Assembly (NCBI RefSeq): GCF_023702065.1
Contig: NZ_QFDM01000003.1
Span: 248,001-312,000 of the forward strand
Reading direction: 5' to 3'
Source: Methanoculleus oceani
GTDB taxonomy: Archaea; Halobacteriota; Methanomicrobia; Methanomicrobiales; Methanoculleaceae
Length of the DNA: 64,000 nt
The notes under the pieces are model-generated. The model did not search any database. It was not told the DNA's origin and was given only the letters and a program-made list of their open reading frames with translations. Below, piece after piece: positions 34,098 to 42,133 of the stretch (the first letter of the stretch is position 1; each line of letters opens with the position of its first letter). Both the position numbers and the translations under genes were made by a program.

Positions 34098-35207
34098 CTA
34101 TAGGTGAGAAGTGCGTCTAAAAAACCTTATCTCATGATCCATCCATGAGCCGGTTATCCTGCCGCTGAGTGCCAGTTTGCCAAGAACCTTTTCCGTCTCC
34201 GGAAGAAGCCGGCGTGGGCGGCTGTTTCGGAGCGGGGTCCCGGGCAGCGGCATAAAATAGTGGATGTGTGCCTTCCCCTCCCGGGCGACCAGTTTCACGA
34301 GGTCGAGCGTTGCGCGCTGGTCGTCGTCGCTCTCGAACGGCAGCCCGAGAATGAAATCGACGATCGGGAAGAGCCCGTGCTCACGGCAGAGATCGATGGC
34401 ACGGACGACGTCCTCCACGGTATGCCCCCGGTGCAGACGGCGGAGCACCGCATCGCTCCCCGATTGGGCCCCGAAGTGCAGGCGGGTGTTGGCGCAGTGG
34501 TCGAGGACGAGCTCGACGGACTGCCGCGAGACGCACTCCGGGCGCACCTCACCGGGGAAGGTGCCGAAATAGATCCGCCCGTCGAGGCTCCGGAGGAGCC
34601 GCTCCACTCGATCAAGCCGGAGATGGATGCCGTCCGAGCCGTAGGCGAACGCGTTCGGGGTGACGAACCTGATATCCCGGTAGCGCGATGCATAGCGAGC
34701 GATCTCGTCGACGGAGCGGTGGCGCATGCACCGCCCGAAGAGACGCGGCGTCTGGCAGTATCCGCAGGAGAACGGGCATCCACGGGTGATCTCGACGAAC
34801 CCCTTGAACTGCGAGAAGGGTGGGTAACCGTCGAGGAGGACGGTGTGGCGGGCAGGCGTGTAGCCGGCGGCAGTGGCGACGCCGGGAGGCGGGTCCCTGC
34901 CCTCTTCGATGGCGGATAGAAGCGCCGGGAGCGTGTACTCGCCTTCCCCGACGACGACGTAGTCGGCATACTCCGCCACCTCGCGGTAGCAGGCGGAAGC
35001 ATGGGGGCCCCCGGCGATCGTTATACAATCCGCCCCCGCGATCTCGTCACGATAGAAGCGTTCGTTGATGGAGTTCAGGCTGTAGATGGTGACGTCGGTG
35101 CGCGGTTCGCCGGTGATCTCAAGGTGGTACCCGGAGCCCTCGCAGGCCGCGTAGAGGGCGGCGAGAGTGTTGTTCGCCTGGGATATGGCTCGCCAGTTGA
35201 CGTTCAT
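34098..35207 (-). CDS. B12-binding-domain radical SAM protein
   Basis: A 369-residue radical SAM enzyme with an N-terminal region of about 110 residues resembling a cobalamin-binding domain (DCITIAGGPHASACYREVAEYA, VVVGEGEYTLPALLSAIEEG). The iron-sulfur motif is RGCPFSCGYCQTP near residues 140-152, and HFGAQSGSDAVLRRLHRGHT is the characteristic barrel strand. It fits the TIGR04013/MJ_1487 group found in methanogens. The substrate is unknown. It shares a transcript with the phosphoesterase. Confidence 0.85.
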   Translation of the reverse strand: MNVNWRAISQANNTLAALYAACEGSGYHLEITGEPRTDVTIYSLNSINERFYRDEIAGADCITIAGGPHASACYREVAEYADYVVVGEGEYTLPALLSAIEEGRDPPPGVATAAGYTPARHTVLLDGYPPFSQFKGFVEITRGCPFSCGYCQTPRLFGRCMRHRSVDEIARYASRYRDIRFVTPNAFAYGSDGIHLRLDRVERLLRSLDGRIYFGTFPGEVRPECVSRQSVELVLDHCANTRLHFGAQSGSDAVLRRLHRGHTVEDVVRAIDLCREHGLFPIVDFILGLPFESDDDQRATLDLVKLVAREGKAHIHYFMPLPGTPLRNSRPRRLLPETEKVLGKLALSGRITGSWMDHEIRFFRRTSHL

Positions 35208-35384
35208 GGGTGTAACGAAGATCCTCGTCTGCCGTCCCGTCGAGAGAGGAGGGCCGGCAGGAGCAGTCCCTGTATTGGCCGTTCAGCGGAACCGGGGAAC
35301 GTTCGACTCCCCGGAGCATTCGATATACCGTCTCTTCAAAGAAGAAGATTAATGTGACGCCGCCGACGAACTATTAGAAGGTAC

Positions 35385-36134
35385 ATGAAAATCACCGATT
35401 TCATGAAGATCTTTTCGAGTGAGCGCCGGATAGAGGTTCTGGACGCACTCCTGCGACAAGAGTCCAAAGATGAGATTAAACAACATATCCCCTCTTCGAC
35501 CTACGCTTTTACTGTCAATTACCTCAAGAAAGTGGGTTTTGTCAGGGAAGCTGACGGCGAGGTCCTGCTGACCGATAGGGGACATGCAAACCTCATCATC
35601 TTCGAACGGTTCAAAGAGAGCATTGAGACCCTCCGGATGCTCTATGAAGCCTTTCCGGACCATGTCATTACGTTCCCGGATGAGTTCGCTCTCCGTCTCT
35701 GTGAGATCCGCGATGCCAGGGTCATCGCCTCCGAGCCATCCGACATCTTAAAACCGCATCGCGTATTTACCGACTATCTGAGAAATACCCGGGAGATTTA
35801 CGGCGTCTCCCCGATTCTCTTCCCCGATTACCCCGAGTTCTTCAAGGGCCTGGCGGAGAGCGTCGATACGATCTCTCTCGTGGTCACGCAGGAGGTCTTG
35901 GATATCATCTCGGGCTACCCGATCGGTGATTACGGCAATCTTGAGATCTACCTCGCTCCGGAAGCCCCCCGGATCGCTGCCACCGTCACGAACACCTTCC
36001 TCTCGATCGGGTTCTTCTACAAATCGGGAAGTTATGACTTCACGCGGGACCTCATCGCAACGTCCCCCGAAGCGATAAAATTTGGAAAAGACCTCATTCA
36101 CCATTATAGAACACAATCCCGGAGAATCGTATAG
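35385..36134 (+). CDS. FilR1-type (DUF1724) winged-helix regulator
   Basis: A 249-residue transcription regulator. Residues 1-75 form a winged helix (FSSERRIEVLDALLRQESKDEIKQHIPSSTYAFTV is the region, beginning at residue 10). Residues 90-240 match the FilR1 middle domain (DUF1724) known from methanogen regulators of filament formation and methanogenesis, with DFTRDLIATSPEAIKFGKDLI near the C-terminus. The ligand is unknown. It converges on the UbiA gene with a 31-base overlap of coding ends, so transcription of the two may interfere. Confidence 0.83.
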   Translation: MKITDFMKIFSSERRIEVLDALLRQESKDEIKQHIPSSTYAFTVNYLKKVGFVREADGEVLLTDRGHANLIIFERFKESIETLRMLYEAFPDHVITFPDEFALRLCEIRDARVIASEPSDILKPHRVFTDYLRNTREIYGVSPILFPDYPEFFKGLAESVDTISLVVTQEVLDIISGYPIGDYGNLEIYLAPEAPRIAATVTNTFLSIGFFYKSGSYDFTRDLIATSPEAIKFGKDLIHHYRTQSRRIV

Positions 36135-36874
36135 CCCGTATAGAGGATCCATTCTCCATCGACGAGTGTGTTCCGAAACATCTCGAACCGGTTGCAGTAG
36201 GCGACGATGTAGAAGGTGCTGTGAACCGAACTGATGAGCAGAACGTCGATACCGGCGATAACGCCCGAGAAATATGCGCCGAAGACCGCCACGTGGGCGA
36301 TCAGGCTGAGACCGAGCAGCAGGGTAGTGACCTGCATCCGGGAGAGGACTGTCGGGATCGTCAGGATACCTGCCGTTCTGTCCTTATCGACATCGCGAAC
36401 GTCATAGATGACGGTATTGACAAAGCTTTTACAGAAGAAGAAAAGACAGACCAGCATGACCGGCAGGCTGAAGGTGCCGAGGAATATAAGGATGCCAAGC
36501 GACCAGGTGAGAGCGACGATGCAGTTTTTCATTCCCCTGCTCCCCTTCAGCCTGTACCCCCGGATGCCCTTCGCATACAGGTATGCGACAAGGAACGGCA
36601 CGAGAAGGGCGGGGTTCGGGTAGAGGACGAATGCGCCGATTGTGGCGATGAGCGCCGTTCCCAGGAGTGTTTGCCTGAACCGGTCACCTCGTTTCTCATC
36701 CTCCTTATTCTCCACACCCCGATCGAATGCATAGGCTGCATATGCGATGAGCGCCGCGGCGGCAAATTCGGTGATCGGTACGTGGTTGCCGAGGAAACCA
36801 TACGCGAATTGCAGTTTGAGGGCTCCCGAAAGCGTAACCACAAGTATCGAGATGATAAGATGCTGTGCTTCCAT
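36104..36874 (-). CDS. UbiA-family prenyltransferase
   Basis: Membrane prenyltransferase, 256 residues from the ATG at 36874, with about eight transmembrane helices. The first Asp-rich motif appears as AYAFDRGVENKEDEKRGD and the second as VIYDVRDVDKDRTAGILTIP, both with the spacing expected for prenyl diphosphate and Mg binding. It could make archaeol-type lipids, a quinone-like carrier or a modified tetrapyrrole tail; the sequence alone does not decide. An in-frame start at 36946 is possible but adds a charged stretch before the first helix. Confidence 0.85.
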   Translation of the reverse strand: MEAQHLIISILVVTLSGALKLQFAYGFLGNHVPITEFAAAALIAYAAYAFDRGVENKEDEKRGDRFRQTLLGTALIATIGAFVLYPNPALLVPFLVAYLYAKGIRGYRLKGSRGMKNCIVALTWSLGILIFLGTFSLPVMLVCLFFFCKSFVNTVIYDVRDVDKDRTAGILTIPTVLSRMQVTTLLLGLSLIAHVAVFGAYFSGVIAGIDVLLISSVHSTFYIVAYCNRFEMFRNTLVDGEWILYTGYTILRDCVL

Positions 36875-37002
36875 AATGTACACAATTGAGGAGAGGAAAA
36901 TATTACATTCTGACCGAAATTGTACAGTACCATTGTAAAGTTCCAATCATGTTGTAATTTCACAAAGGGCTTGTATTCTTTCGGCGAAACCGTAAGAAAG
37001 CC

Positions 37003-37010
37003 ATTTATAC
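37003..37010 (+). promoter_or_regulatory. TATA box of the PAS protein gene
   Basis: ATTTATAC followed by CGG lies about 35 bases before the ATG at 37043, predicting a very short leader and favouring this start over upstream codons. Confidence 0.5.
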
Positions 37011-37042
37011 CGGTTATTTTTAATGTATATTCCGGGGATCGA

Positions 37043-38284
37043 ATGCATTACTCCGGGGCGGCGAGTACGAACTGTCACAGAACCGGAAAGCAGAAATCAG
37101 AAAGAGAGCAGATAGCCGAGATGCTGCTTTACCGTAGCAGTTGCTCCGCACAGGACGCGTCGCGCGCTGCGGTATCCGCCCGGGATCTTCTGGTACTGCT
37201 GGTTGACCGCTGGGAGGATGGAATCGTGCTGGTCGCCCCGGATCAGACCATCGCCTGGATGAACGAAGCCATGGAGGGGCTCTTCAAAGTGAGCAGGTAC
37301 GAAACGATCGGCATGAATGCCGTGGAATTCATCTCCCTCTGCATCTCCCCAAACCTCCTGGACGGCGAGAATTTAAAAGCGGATTTCATCGGCTCCTGTT
37401 TCTTCTGCGAAAATATTCCGGCAAGGAGATACTGCACATCCCGTACTCTGGCAGGAGGAGTCTGTGTGGAATATTCAAGCATCGTGATCCCCGGCGGCCC
37501 GGCCCGGGGCGCGCGCCTGGACACCTACCACGTCAGCCAGGATTCCAGCCGGGCGGAGACGGGCCTCAAAGAGTACCGGCAACGATATGACTTCCTGACT
37601 GCCTTCTCTTCCGACCTGATCATATCCCTCGATCCAGGCCTCACGATAACGTTGGTGAGCCCCTCGGTGAAGGGGCTCCTCGGGCATAACCCGGAAGATC
37701 TGGCAGGAAAACACCTCTCTTCCATAATGGCCCGGGATTCTATTGCAGAGTTCCAGAAAGCCTGCTTCCTGGATCGCGTCTCCAGAGGATCGACAGGGTG
37801 CTCCGATCCGGCCGTATCAGTGCGCTGGATGGAGACGACCCTCATAGACGCGCAGGATCAACCGGTTGCCGTGATCTTCGGGTTTTCACCGATCGGCGAC
37901 AGTGAGGGGAGTCCCACCGGGATCATCGCGGTTGCGCATCGGAAGATCGACGATCACCTTCGGCAGGAGGTCGCTTCGCAGCTCGACCGGAACATTGAGC
38001 AACTCGCATGCCTTGGCGATCGCATCAAGAACCCGCTCGCCGTCATCGTCGGTCTTGCCGACCTGCAGGACGGCGAGGCTGCCCGGAAGATCTCCGAACA
38101 GGCACGGAGTATCGAAGGGGTCGTCATGGAACTGGACAGGGAGTACGTCGCATCGCTGAGCGTCAGGCAATTCCTGAGGAAGCACTATGACCTGGGAGAC
38201 GACGCCCGGTTGCAGGTCGCGCCCTCCGGGTCCGGTTCGGCCGAGGGTATTTCGTGCCGGCCCGGTTCGTCCACGGACGCCTGA
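37043..38284 (+). CDS. two-PAS sensor protein with degenerate histidine-kinase helix
   Basis: A 413-residue cytosolic sensor. The first PAS is near residues 50-160 (DGIVLVAPDQTIAWMNEAMEGLF) and contains several cysteines (CISPN, SCFFCENIPARRYC). The second is near 190-305 (DLIISLDPGLTITLVSPSVKGLLGH). A helix then reads LGDRIKNPLAVIVGLADL, which is the dimerisation helix of methanogen sensor kinases with Arg where the phospho-histidine is expected. There is no ATPase domain after it. It is therefore probably a signal-binding or dimerising partner rather than a kinase. The last 30 residues are low complexity. Confidence 0.75.
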   Translation: MHYSGAASTNCHRTGKQKSEREQIAEMLLYRSSCSAQDASRAAVSARDLLVLLVDRWEDGIVLVAPDQTIAWMNEAMEGLFKVSRYETIGMNAVEFISLCISPNLLDGENLKADFIGSCFFCENIPARRYCTSRTLAGGVCVEYSSIVIPGGPARGARLDTYHVSQDSSRAETGLKEYRQRYDFLTAFSSDLIISLDPGLTITLVSPSVKGLLGHNPEDLAGKHLSSIMARDSIAEFQKACFLDRVSRGSTGCSDPAVSVRWMETTLIDAQDQPVAVIFGFSPIGDSEGSPTGIIAVAHRKIDDHLRQEVASQLDRNIEQLACLGDRIKNPLAVIVGLADLQDGEAARKISEQARSIEGVVMELDREYVASLSVRQFLRKHYDLGDDARLQVAPSGSGSAEGISCRPGSSTDA

Positions 38285-38288
38285 AACA

Positions 38289-38298
38289 TTTTTATACC
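38289..38298 (+). promoter_or_regulatory. TATA box before the ChaB-like gene
   Basis: TTTTTATACC lies just past the stop of the PAS protein, about 40-50 bases before the ATG at 38339. Confidence 0.5.
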
Positions 38299-38338
38299 GG
38301 GCAGGGCACACCCGGTCGCACTGGAAACGGGTGAGAGT

Positions 38339-38587
38339 ATGCCGTATTATGCAAGTAACGAAGACCTGCCCCGACCGGTGAGGGAACTCCTTCCCGAGCA
38401 CGGCCGGGAGATCTACCGTGAGGCTTTCAACAGTGCCTGGGAGCAGTATGCCGACCCCTCGGAGCAGCGAAACCCCCGGGAGTCTCGTGAGGAGGTTGCC
38501 CACAAGGTCGCCTGGGCGGCGGTGGAGCGGGTCTACGAGAAGGGGCCGGGCGGTGAGTGGCGGAGGAAGCAAGAGGCGAAACAGTAG
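38339..38587 (+). CDS. ChaB-family small protein
   Basis: An 82-residue helical protein. LPRPVRELLPEHGREIYREA and FNSAWEQY are hallmarks of the ChaB family. Bacterial ChaB was linked to cation transport, but its molecular role remains unclear. It is monocistronic here, with its own promoter. Confidence 0.88.
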   Translation: MPYYASNEDLPRPVRELLPEHGREIYREAFNSAWEQYADPSEQRNPRESREEVAHKVAWAAVERVYEKGPGGEWRRKQEAKQ

Positions 38588-38748
38588 GTTCTGCTCCGGG
38601 CAACGCCGCCTCCGGCTGCTATCCCGGAGAGCGATCCCATTTTTATGCCGAATTTGTTATATTGCCATAAGAATTAAATACTGCTCGCCCTGTATTGACT
38701 CTCTTGCCGTGGAACAGCATGTTCCACAATCCTGGAGATGTGATTCAG

Positions 38749-39138
38749 ATGAGAGGAGCTACCACGCAGGTGGGGACACGGAATATTATAAGGGGAAAGG
38801 ATCTTGCGGACTATGCGGTCAGAAACCCGCGGGGCGAGGACCTCGGGAGCATCAAGGACGTCGTGATCGATACCAATGAAGGCTGCATCGCCTACGCCGC
38901 CCTCTCGTTCGGGGGTATCATGGGACTCGGCGACAAACTCTTCGCCATCCCCTGGGAGGCTCTTCAGTACAACGCGACCGACGACTCCTTCGTTCTGGAC
39001 GTGCCCAAAGAGCGGCTGGAGAACGCGCCGGGCTTTGACAAGGATAACTGGCCGACGACCGCCCAGCGCGAGTGGCTCACCGGCATGTACAGCCACTACG
39101 GCTACACACCCTACTGGGAGCGCCGCCTGGAGCGGTGA
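38749..39138 (+). CDS. PRC-barrel domain protein
   Basis: About 129 residues from the ATG at 38749, which has ggagatgtga in front; an earlier ATG at 38719 or 38695 is possible. The PRC barrel covers residues 10-85 (IIRGKDLADYAVRNPRGEDL, LGSIKDVVIDTNEGCIAYAA, KLFAIPWEALQY). Such domains bind RNA-processing or photosynthetic complexes in other systems; single-domain versions in archaea are often stress-related, which is not shown here. The tail is rich in Trp and Tyr. Confidence 0.85.
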   Translation: MRGATTQVGTRNIIRGKDLADYAVRNPRGEDLGSIKDVVIDTNEGCIAYAALSFGGIMGLGDKLFAIPWEALQYNATDDSFVLDVPKERLENAPGFDKDNWPTTAQREWLTGMYSHYGYTPYWERRLER

Positions 39139-39241
39139 GCCCGCTGCAAGAGCAGGAATCGAACCGGCCACGGAACCGCGTGCGGAACCGTGCCCGGTGA
39201 CAATTTTTGAAGAACTGTTGCCCCGGGCAGCTGCGACGAAC

Positions 39242-39251
39242 ACTATATATG
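39242..39251 (+). promoter_or_regulatory. TATA box of the pgk-pfkA pair
   Basis: ACTATATATG in the 256-base gap before pgk. It would give a leader of about 120 bases. The rest of the gap shows no gene. Confidence 0.45.
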
Positions 39252-39394
39252 TCAATGCACGCATGCACTGCGACACCGTAATTCAGCGGGGAGCGGTCGG
39301 AAGGGAGCAGGAAGCCGGATAGGGAGGGGGCTTCTTCACGTACCCGGGTCCCGGCACTCTGTGCCGTTCTCCGCTGCTCCGGGGGTATGCCGGT

Positions 39395-40606
39395 ATGCAG
39401 AATGTGATATCAAGACGGAAGAAGACCGTCCGGGAGATCGATGTGAGGGGCAAGCGGGTGCTCGTCCGTGCCGACTTCAACGTGCCGCTCGACGAAGACG
39501 GTGCCATTGCCGACGATACCCGCATCCGGGCCAGCCTGCCGACGATACGCTACCTCTGCGAACGGGACGCACGGGTCATCCTCTGCTCCCACCTGGGCCG
39601 GCCGAAAGGCGTGGTGGAAGAGCGGTTACGCCTGGTCCTCGTGGCAAACCGGCTCTCCGTGCTCCTCGACCAACCGGTCGTCGCGCTCCGGGACTGCATC
39701 GGGCCGGAGGTGGAGAGCGCGGTCGCGGCGATGAACGGCGGGGATGTCGTTCTCCTCGAGAACCTCCGGTTCCACCCGGAGGAGAAGAAAGACGACCCCG
39801 CCTTTGCGGAGAGACTCGCCCGCCTCGCTGAGATCTACGTCAACGATGCCTTTGGAGCCTCCCACCGGGCCCATGCGTCGGTCGTTGGCGTCCCGGAGCA
39901 CCTGCCGGCGGTGGCCGGTCTCCTGCTGGAGAAGGAGATCGGAACGTTTGCGCGCATCCTGGAGGACCCTGAGAGGCCGTTTGCCGCCGTGATCGGCGGG
40001 GCCAAGGTGAGCGACAAACTGGAGGTCCTCGATAACATCATCTCCCGGGTGGACACGCTCATTATCGGGGGAGGCATGGCGGCGACGTTCCTTGCGAGCC
40101 GTGGGTACGGGGCCGGCGCGTCATACGTCGAGACCGACCGCCTGGATGCCGTCAGAAGACTTGAGGAAAGGGCGACTGAACGCGGCGTCCGCCTCCTCCT
40201 GCCCGGGGACGTCGTCGTCGCGGAGAGGCTCGAGGCGGGTGTCCCGACCCGGGTAGTGCCTGCCGCGGAGATCCCGGACGGCCGTATCATCGCCGATATC
40301 GGGCCCGGGGCTGCCGACGAGTTCTCCCGGGAGCTTGCCGGTTCGCGAACCGTTGTCTGGAACGGGCCGATGGGGGTCTTCGAGATCCCGGAGTTTGCAG
40401 AAGGGACGCGCCGGGTCGCCGCGGCTCTCGCCAATCTCCGCGGCACCACGGTCATCGGCGGCGGTTCGACCACGGATGCGGTGGTGCGGTTCGGGCTTGC
40501 CGACCAGATGACCCACGTCTCGACGGGCGGCGGAGCCGCGCTGACGATGCTTGCGGGAAAGCCGCTCCCCGGCGTCACGGCGCTCGACGATGCAGGGACT
40601 CCATGA
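39395..40606 (+). CDS. pgk: phosphoglycerate kinase
   Basis: Interconverts 3-phosphoglycerate and 1,3-bisphosphoglycerate. The 403 residues include the N-terminal signature RVLVRADFNVPLDEDG, LCSHLGRPKG, VVLLENLRFHPEEKKDDP, AVIGGAKVSDKLEVLDN, WNGPMGVFE and GGGSTTDAVVRF, the complete active-site set. The downstream pfkA gene overlaps by 4 bases, coupling lower and upper glycolytic enzymes. Confidence 0.96.
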   Translation: MQNVISRRKKTVREIDVRGKRVLVRADFNVPLDEDGAIADDTRIRASLPTIRYLCERDARVILCSHLGRPKGVVEERLRLVLVANRLSVLLDQPVVALRDCIGPEVESAVAAMNGGDVVLLENLRFHPEEKKDDPAFAERLARLAEIYVNDAFGASHRAHASVVGVPEHLPAVAGLLLEKEIGTFARILEDPERPFAAVIGGAKVSDKLEVLDNIISRVDTLIIGGGMAATFLASRGYGAGASYVETDRLDAVRRLEERATERGVRLLLPGDVVVAERLEAGVPTRVVPAAEIPDGRIIADIGPGAADEFSRELAGSRTVVWNGPMGVFEIPEFAEGTRRVAAALANLRGTTVIGGGSTTDAVVRFGLADQMTHVSTGGGAALTMLAGKPLPGVTALDDAGTP

Positions 40607-41574
40607 GGCGCATCGGCATCCTGACGAGCGGCGGTGACGCCCCGGGCATGAACGCCTGCATCCGGGCGGCGGTTCGGACCGCGCTCGCAAACGACCTTGC
40701 CGTCATCGGGATACGCCGGGGGTATACCGGGCTGATCGCCGGCGACGCGGTGCCGCTCGACCGAAGAGCGATCCGAAACACCATTCACCTGGGCGGCACC
40801 ATCCTCGAGACCTCCCGGAACCCGGACTTCTACACCAGGGAAGGGAGGCTCAGGGCGGCAGCGTCCATCGAGCGGATGGGGCTCGACGGCATCGTCCTGA
40901 TCGGGGGCGAGGGGACGTTCCACGGCGCAAGCCTGCTTGCCGCCGATGCGGATACGGCGGCGCTCGTGGGGGTGCCGGGGAGCATCGACAACGACGTCTA
41001 CGGGACCGACTACTGCATCGGGTTCGATACGGCGGCGAACTGTGCGGTCGAGGCGATCGACCGCATCCGCGACACGGCCCGGTCGCACGAACGCCTCTTC
41101 TTCATCGAGGTGATGGGGCGGACGGCCGGATTCCTGGCGCTCGAGAGCGGCATCGCCGGCGGCGCCGAGGAACTGGTCATCCCGGAAGAAGAGGTCTCGA
41201 TCGCCCGGATCAGCGAGCGCATACGGGAAGGGTTCACCATCGGGAAGAAGAGCGCGATCGTGGTGGTGGCGGAGGGGAAGACGCCGGGAGTCTCCTTTGA
41301 GATTGCCCGGGAGGTCAGCGAGCGCCTCAACTTCGAATCCCGCGTCGTCGTCCTCGGGCACCTCCAGCGGGGCGGGCCCCCGACGCTGCGCGACCGGGTG
41401 CTCGGGAGCCTCCTCGGTGTCGCCGCCGTCGAGGCACTGACGGAGGGGCGGAGCGGGTGCATGGTGGGAGAGGTCGGCGGAGACCTCGCGTGCACCCCGT
41501 TCGAAGATACCTGGCAGAAGAAGAAACCGCTCGACGAGAAATTACGGCGGATATTCCCGTTCCTCTCGGAGTAG
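40603..41574 (+). CDS. pfkA: 6-phosphofructokinase, bacterial ATP-dependent type
   Basis: Phosphorylates fructose 6-phosphate. The 323-residue protein has the PfkA nucleotide loop TSGGDAPGMN (residues 8-17), catalytic PGSIDNDVYGTDY with the base Asp, MGRTAG, and VLGHLQRGG. At the ATP/PPi-deciding site it reads GGEGT: the Gly after the acidic residue, together with PG rather than PK before the catalytic loop, favours ATP over pyrophosphate. The acidic residue is Glu, not the Asp of the E. coli enzyme. Methanogens more often use ADP-dependent phosphofructokinase, so this gene may come from bacteria. It overlaps pgk by 4 bases. Confidence 0.93.
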   Translation: MRRIGILTSGGDAPGMNACIRAAVRTALANDLAVIGIRRGYTGLIAGDAVPLDRRAIRNTIHLGGTILETSRNPDFYTREGRLRAAASIERMGLDGIVLIGGEGTFHGASLLAADADTAALVGVPGSIDNDVYGTDYCIGFDTAANCAVEAIDRIRDTARSHERLFFIEVMGRTAGFLALESGIAGGAEELVIPEEEVSIARISERIREGFTIGKKSAIVVVAEGKTPGVSFEIAREVSERLNFESRVVVLGHLQRGGPPTLRDRVLGSLLGVAAVEALTEGRSGCMVGEVGGDLACTPFEDTWQKKKPLDEKLRRIFPFLSE

Positions 41575-41617
41575 GGGGAGGGCGGGAAAGCCCGTCCACG
41601 CGTGTCCTCCCAAAAAA

Positions 41618-42037
41618 TCAGATGGACTTCTCCCAGCCCTGCCCCATATCGATGAGGGGCCGTATTTCACTGACCTCGAACGTCACCGAGGCGTGGATCA
41701 TCGCCGCCGCGTCCTCGCCGGCGACTTGTGCGATCTGCTTCCGGTAGTTGTCCAGCGTCTCTCCGGAGGTCGCGTACTCCTTCATCTTCAGGTAGACCCG
41801 GAGCCCTTTCCAGTCCATGATCGTCTCTCCCTGTTCCACGATCGTGTAGACGGCGTTCGGGTTCTCCTGCAGGTACTCAAACGTACGGTTCTTCCCGAGC
41901 CCCATGACGACGGTCTTCTCGTCGAGCATCATCGGCGAGCCGAAGATTGCCGCATCGACTTTTCCCTCCTTGCTTGCGGTGCTGAGAAGGCCGATCCTCG
42001 GCTGTTTGTTGAAGTAATCCATCAGTCCGGATGCCAT
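41618..42037 (-). CDS. pyridoxamine 5'-phosphate oxidase-family flavin-binding protein
   Basis: A 139-residue split-barrel protein (PNPOx-like). GLLSTASKEGKVDAAIFGSP and VVMGLGKNRTFEYLQENPNA match single-domain FMN or F420-binding members common in methanogens. No residues specific for pyridoxine oxidation are seen, so a general flavin reductase or redox role is likelier. Convergent with pfkA. Confidence 0.85.
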   Translation of the reverse strand: MASGLMDYFNKQPRIGLLSTASKEGKVDAAIFGSPMMLDEKTVVMGLGKNRTFEYLQENPNAVYTIVEQGETIMDWKGLRVYLKMKEYATSGETLDNYRKQIAQVAGEDAAAMIHASVTFEVSEIRPLIDMGQGWEKSI

Positions 42038-42133
42038 GATTCTTTCCTCCGATTAAACCCGGCATTATCGTCTCTCCTTAAAATAGTATGGGTGACGGTG
42101 TCCCCGGGAAGGAGGGCTGCAGGAGTCGCAGCC

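Noticed and set aside
39150-39190. Possible tRNA T-arm (gaatcgaacc)
   Set aside because: The short match lacks the acceptor, D and anticodon arms on either strand.
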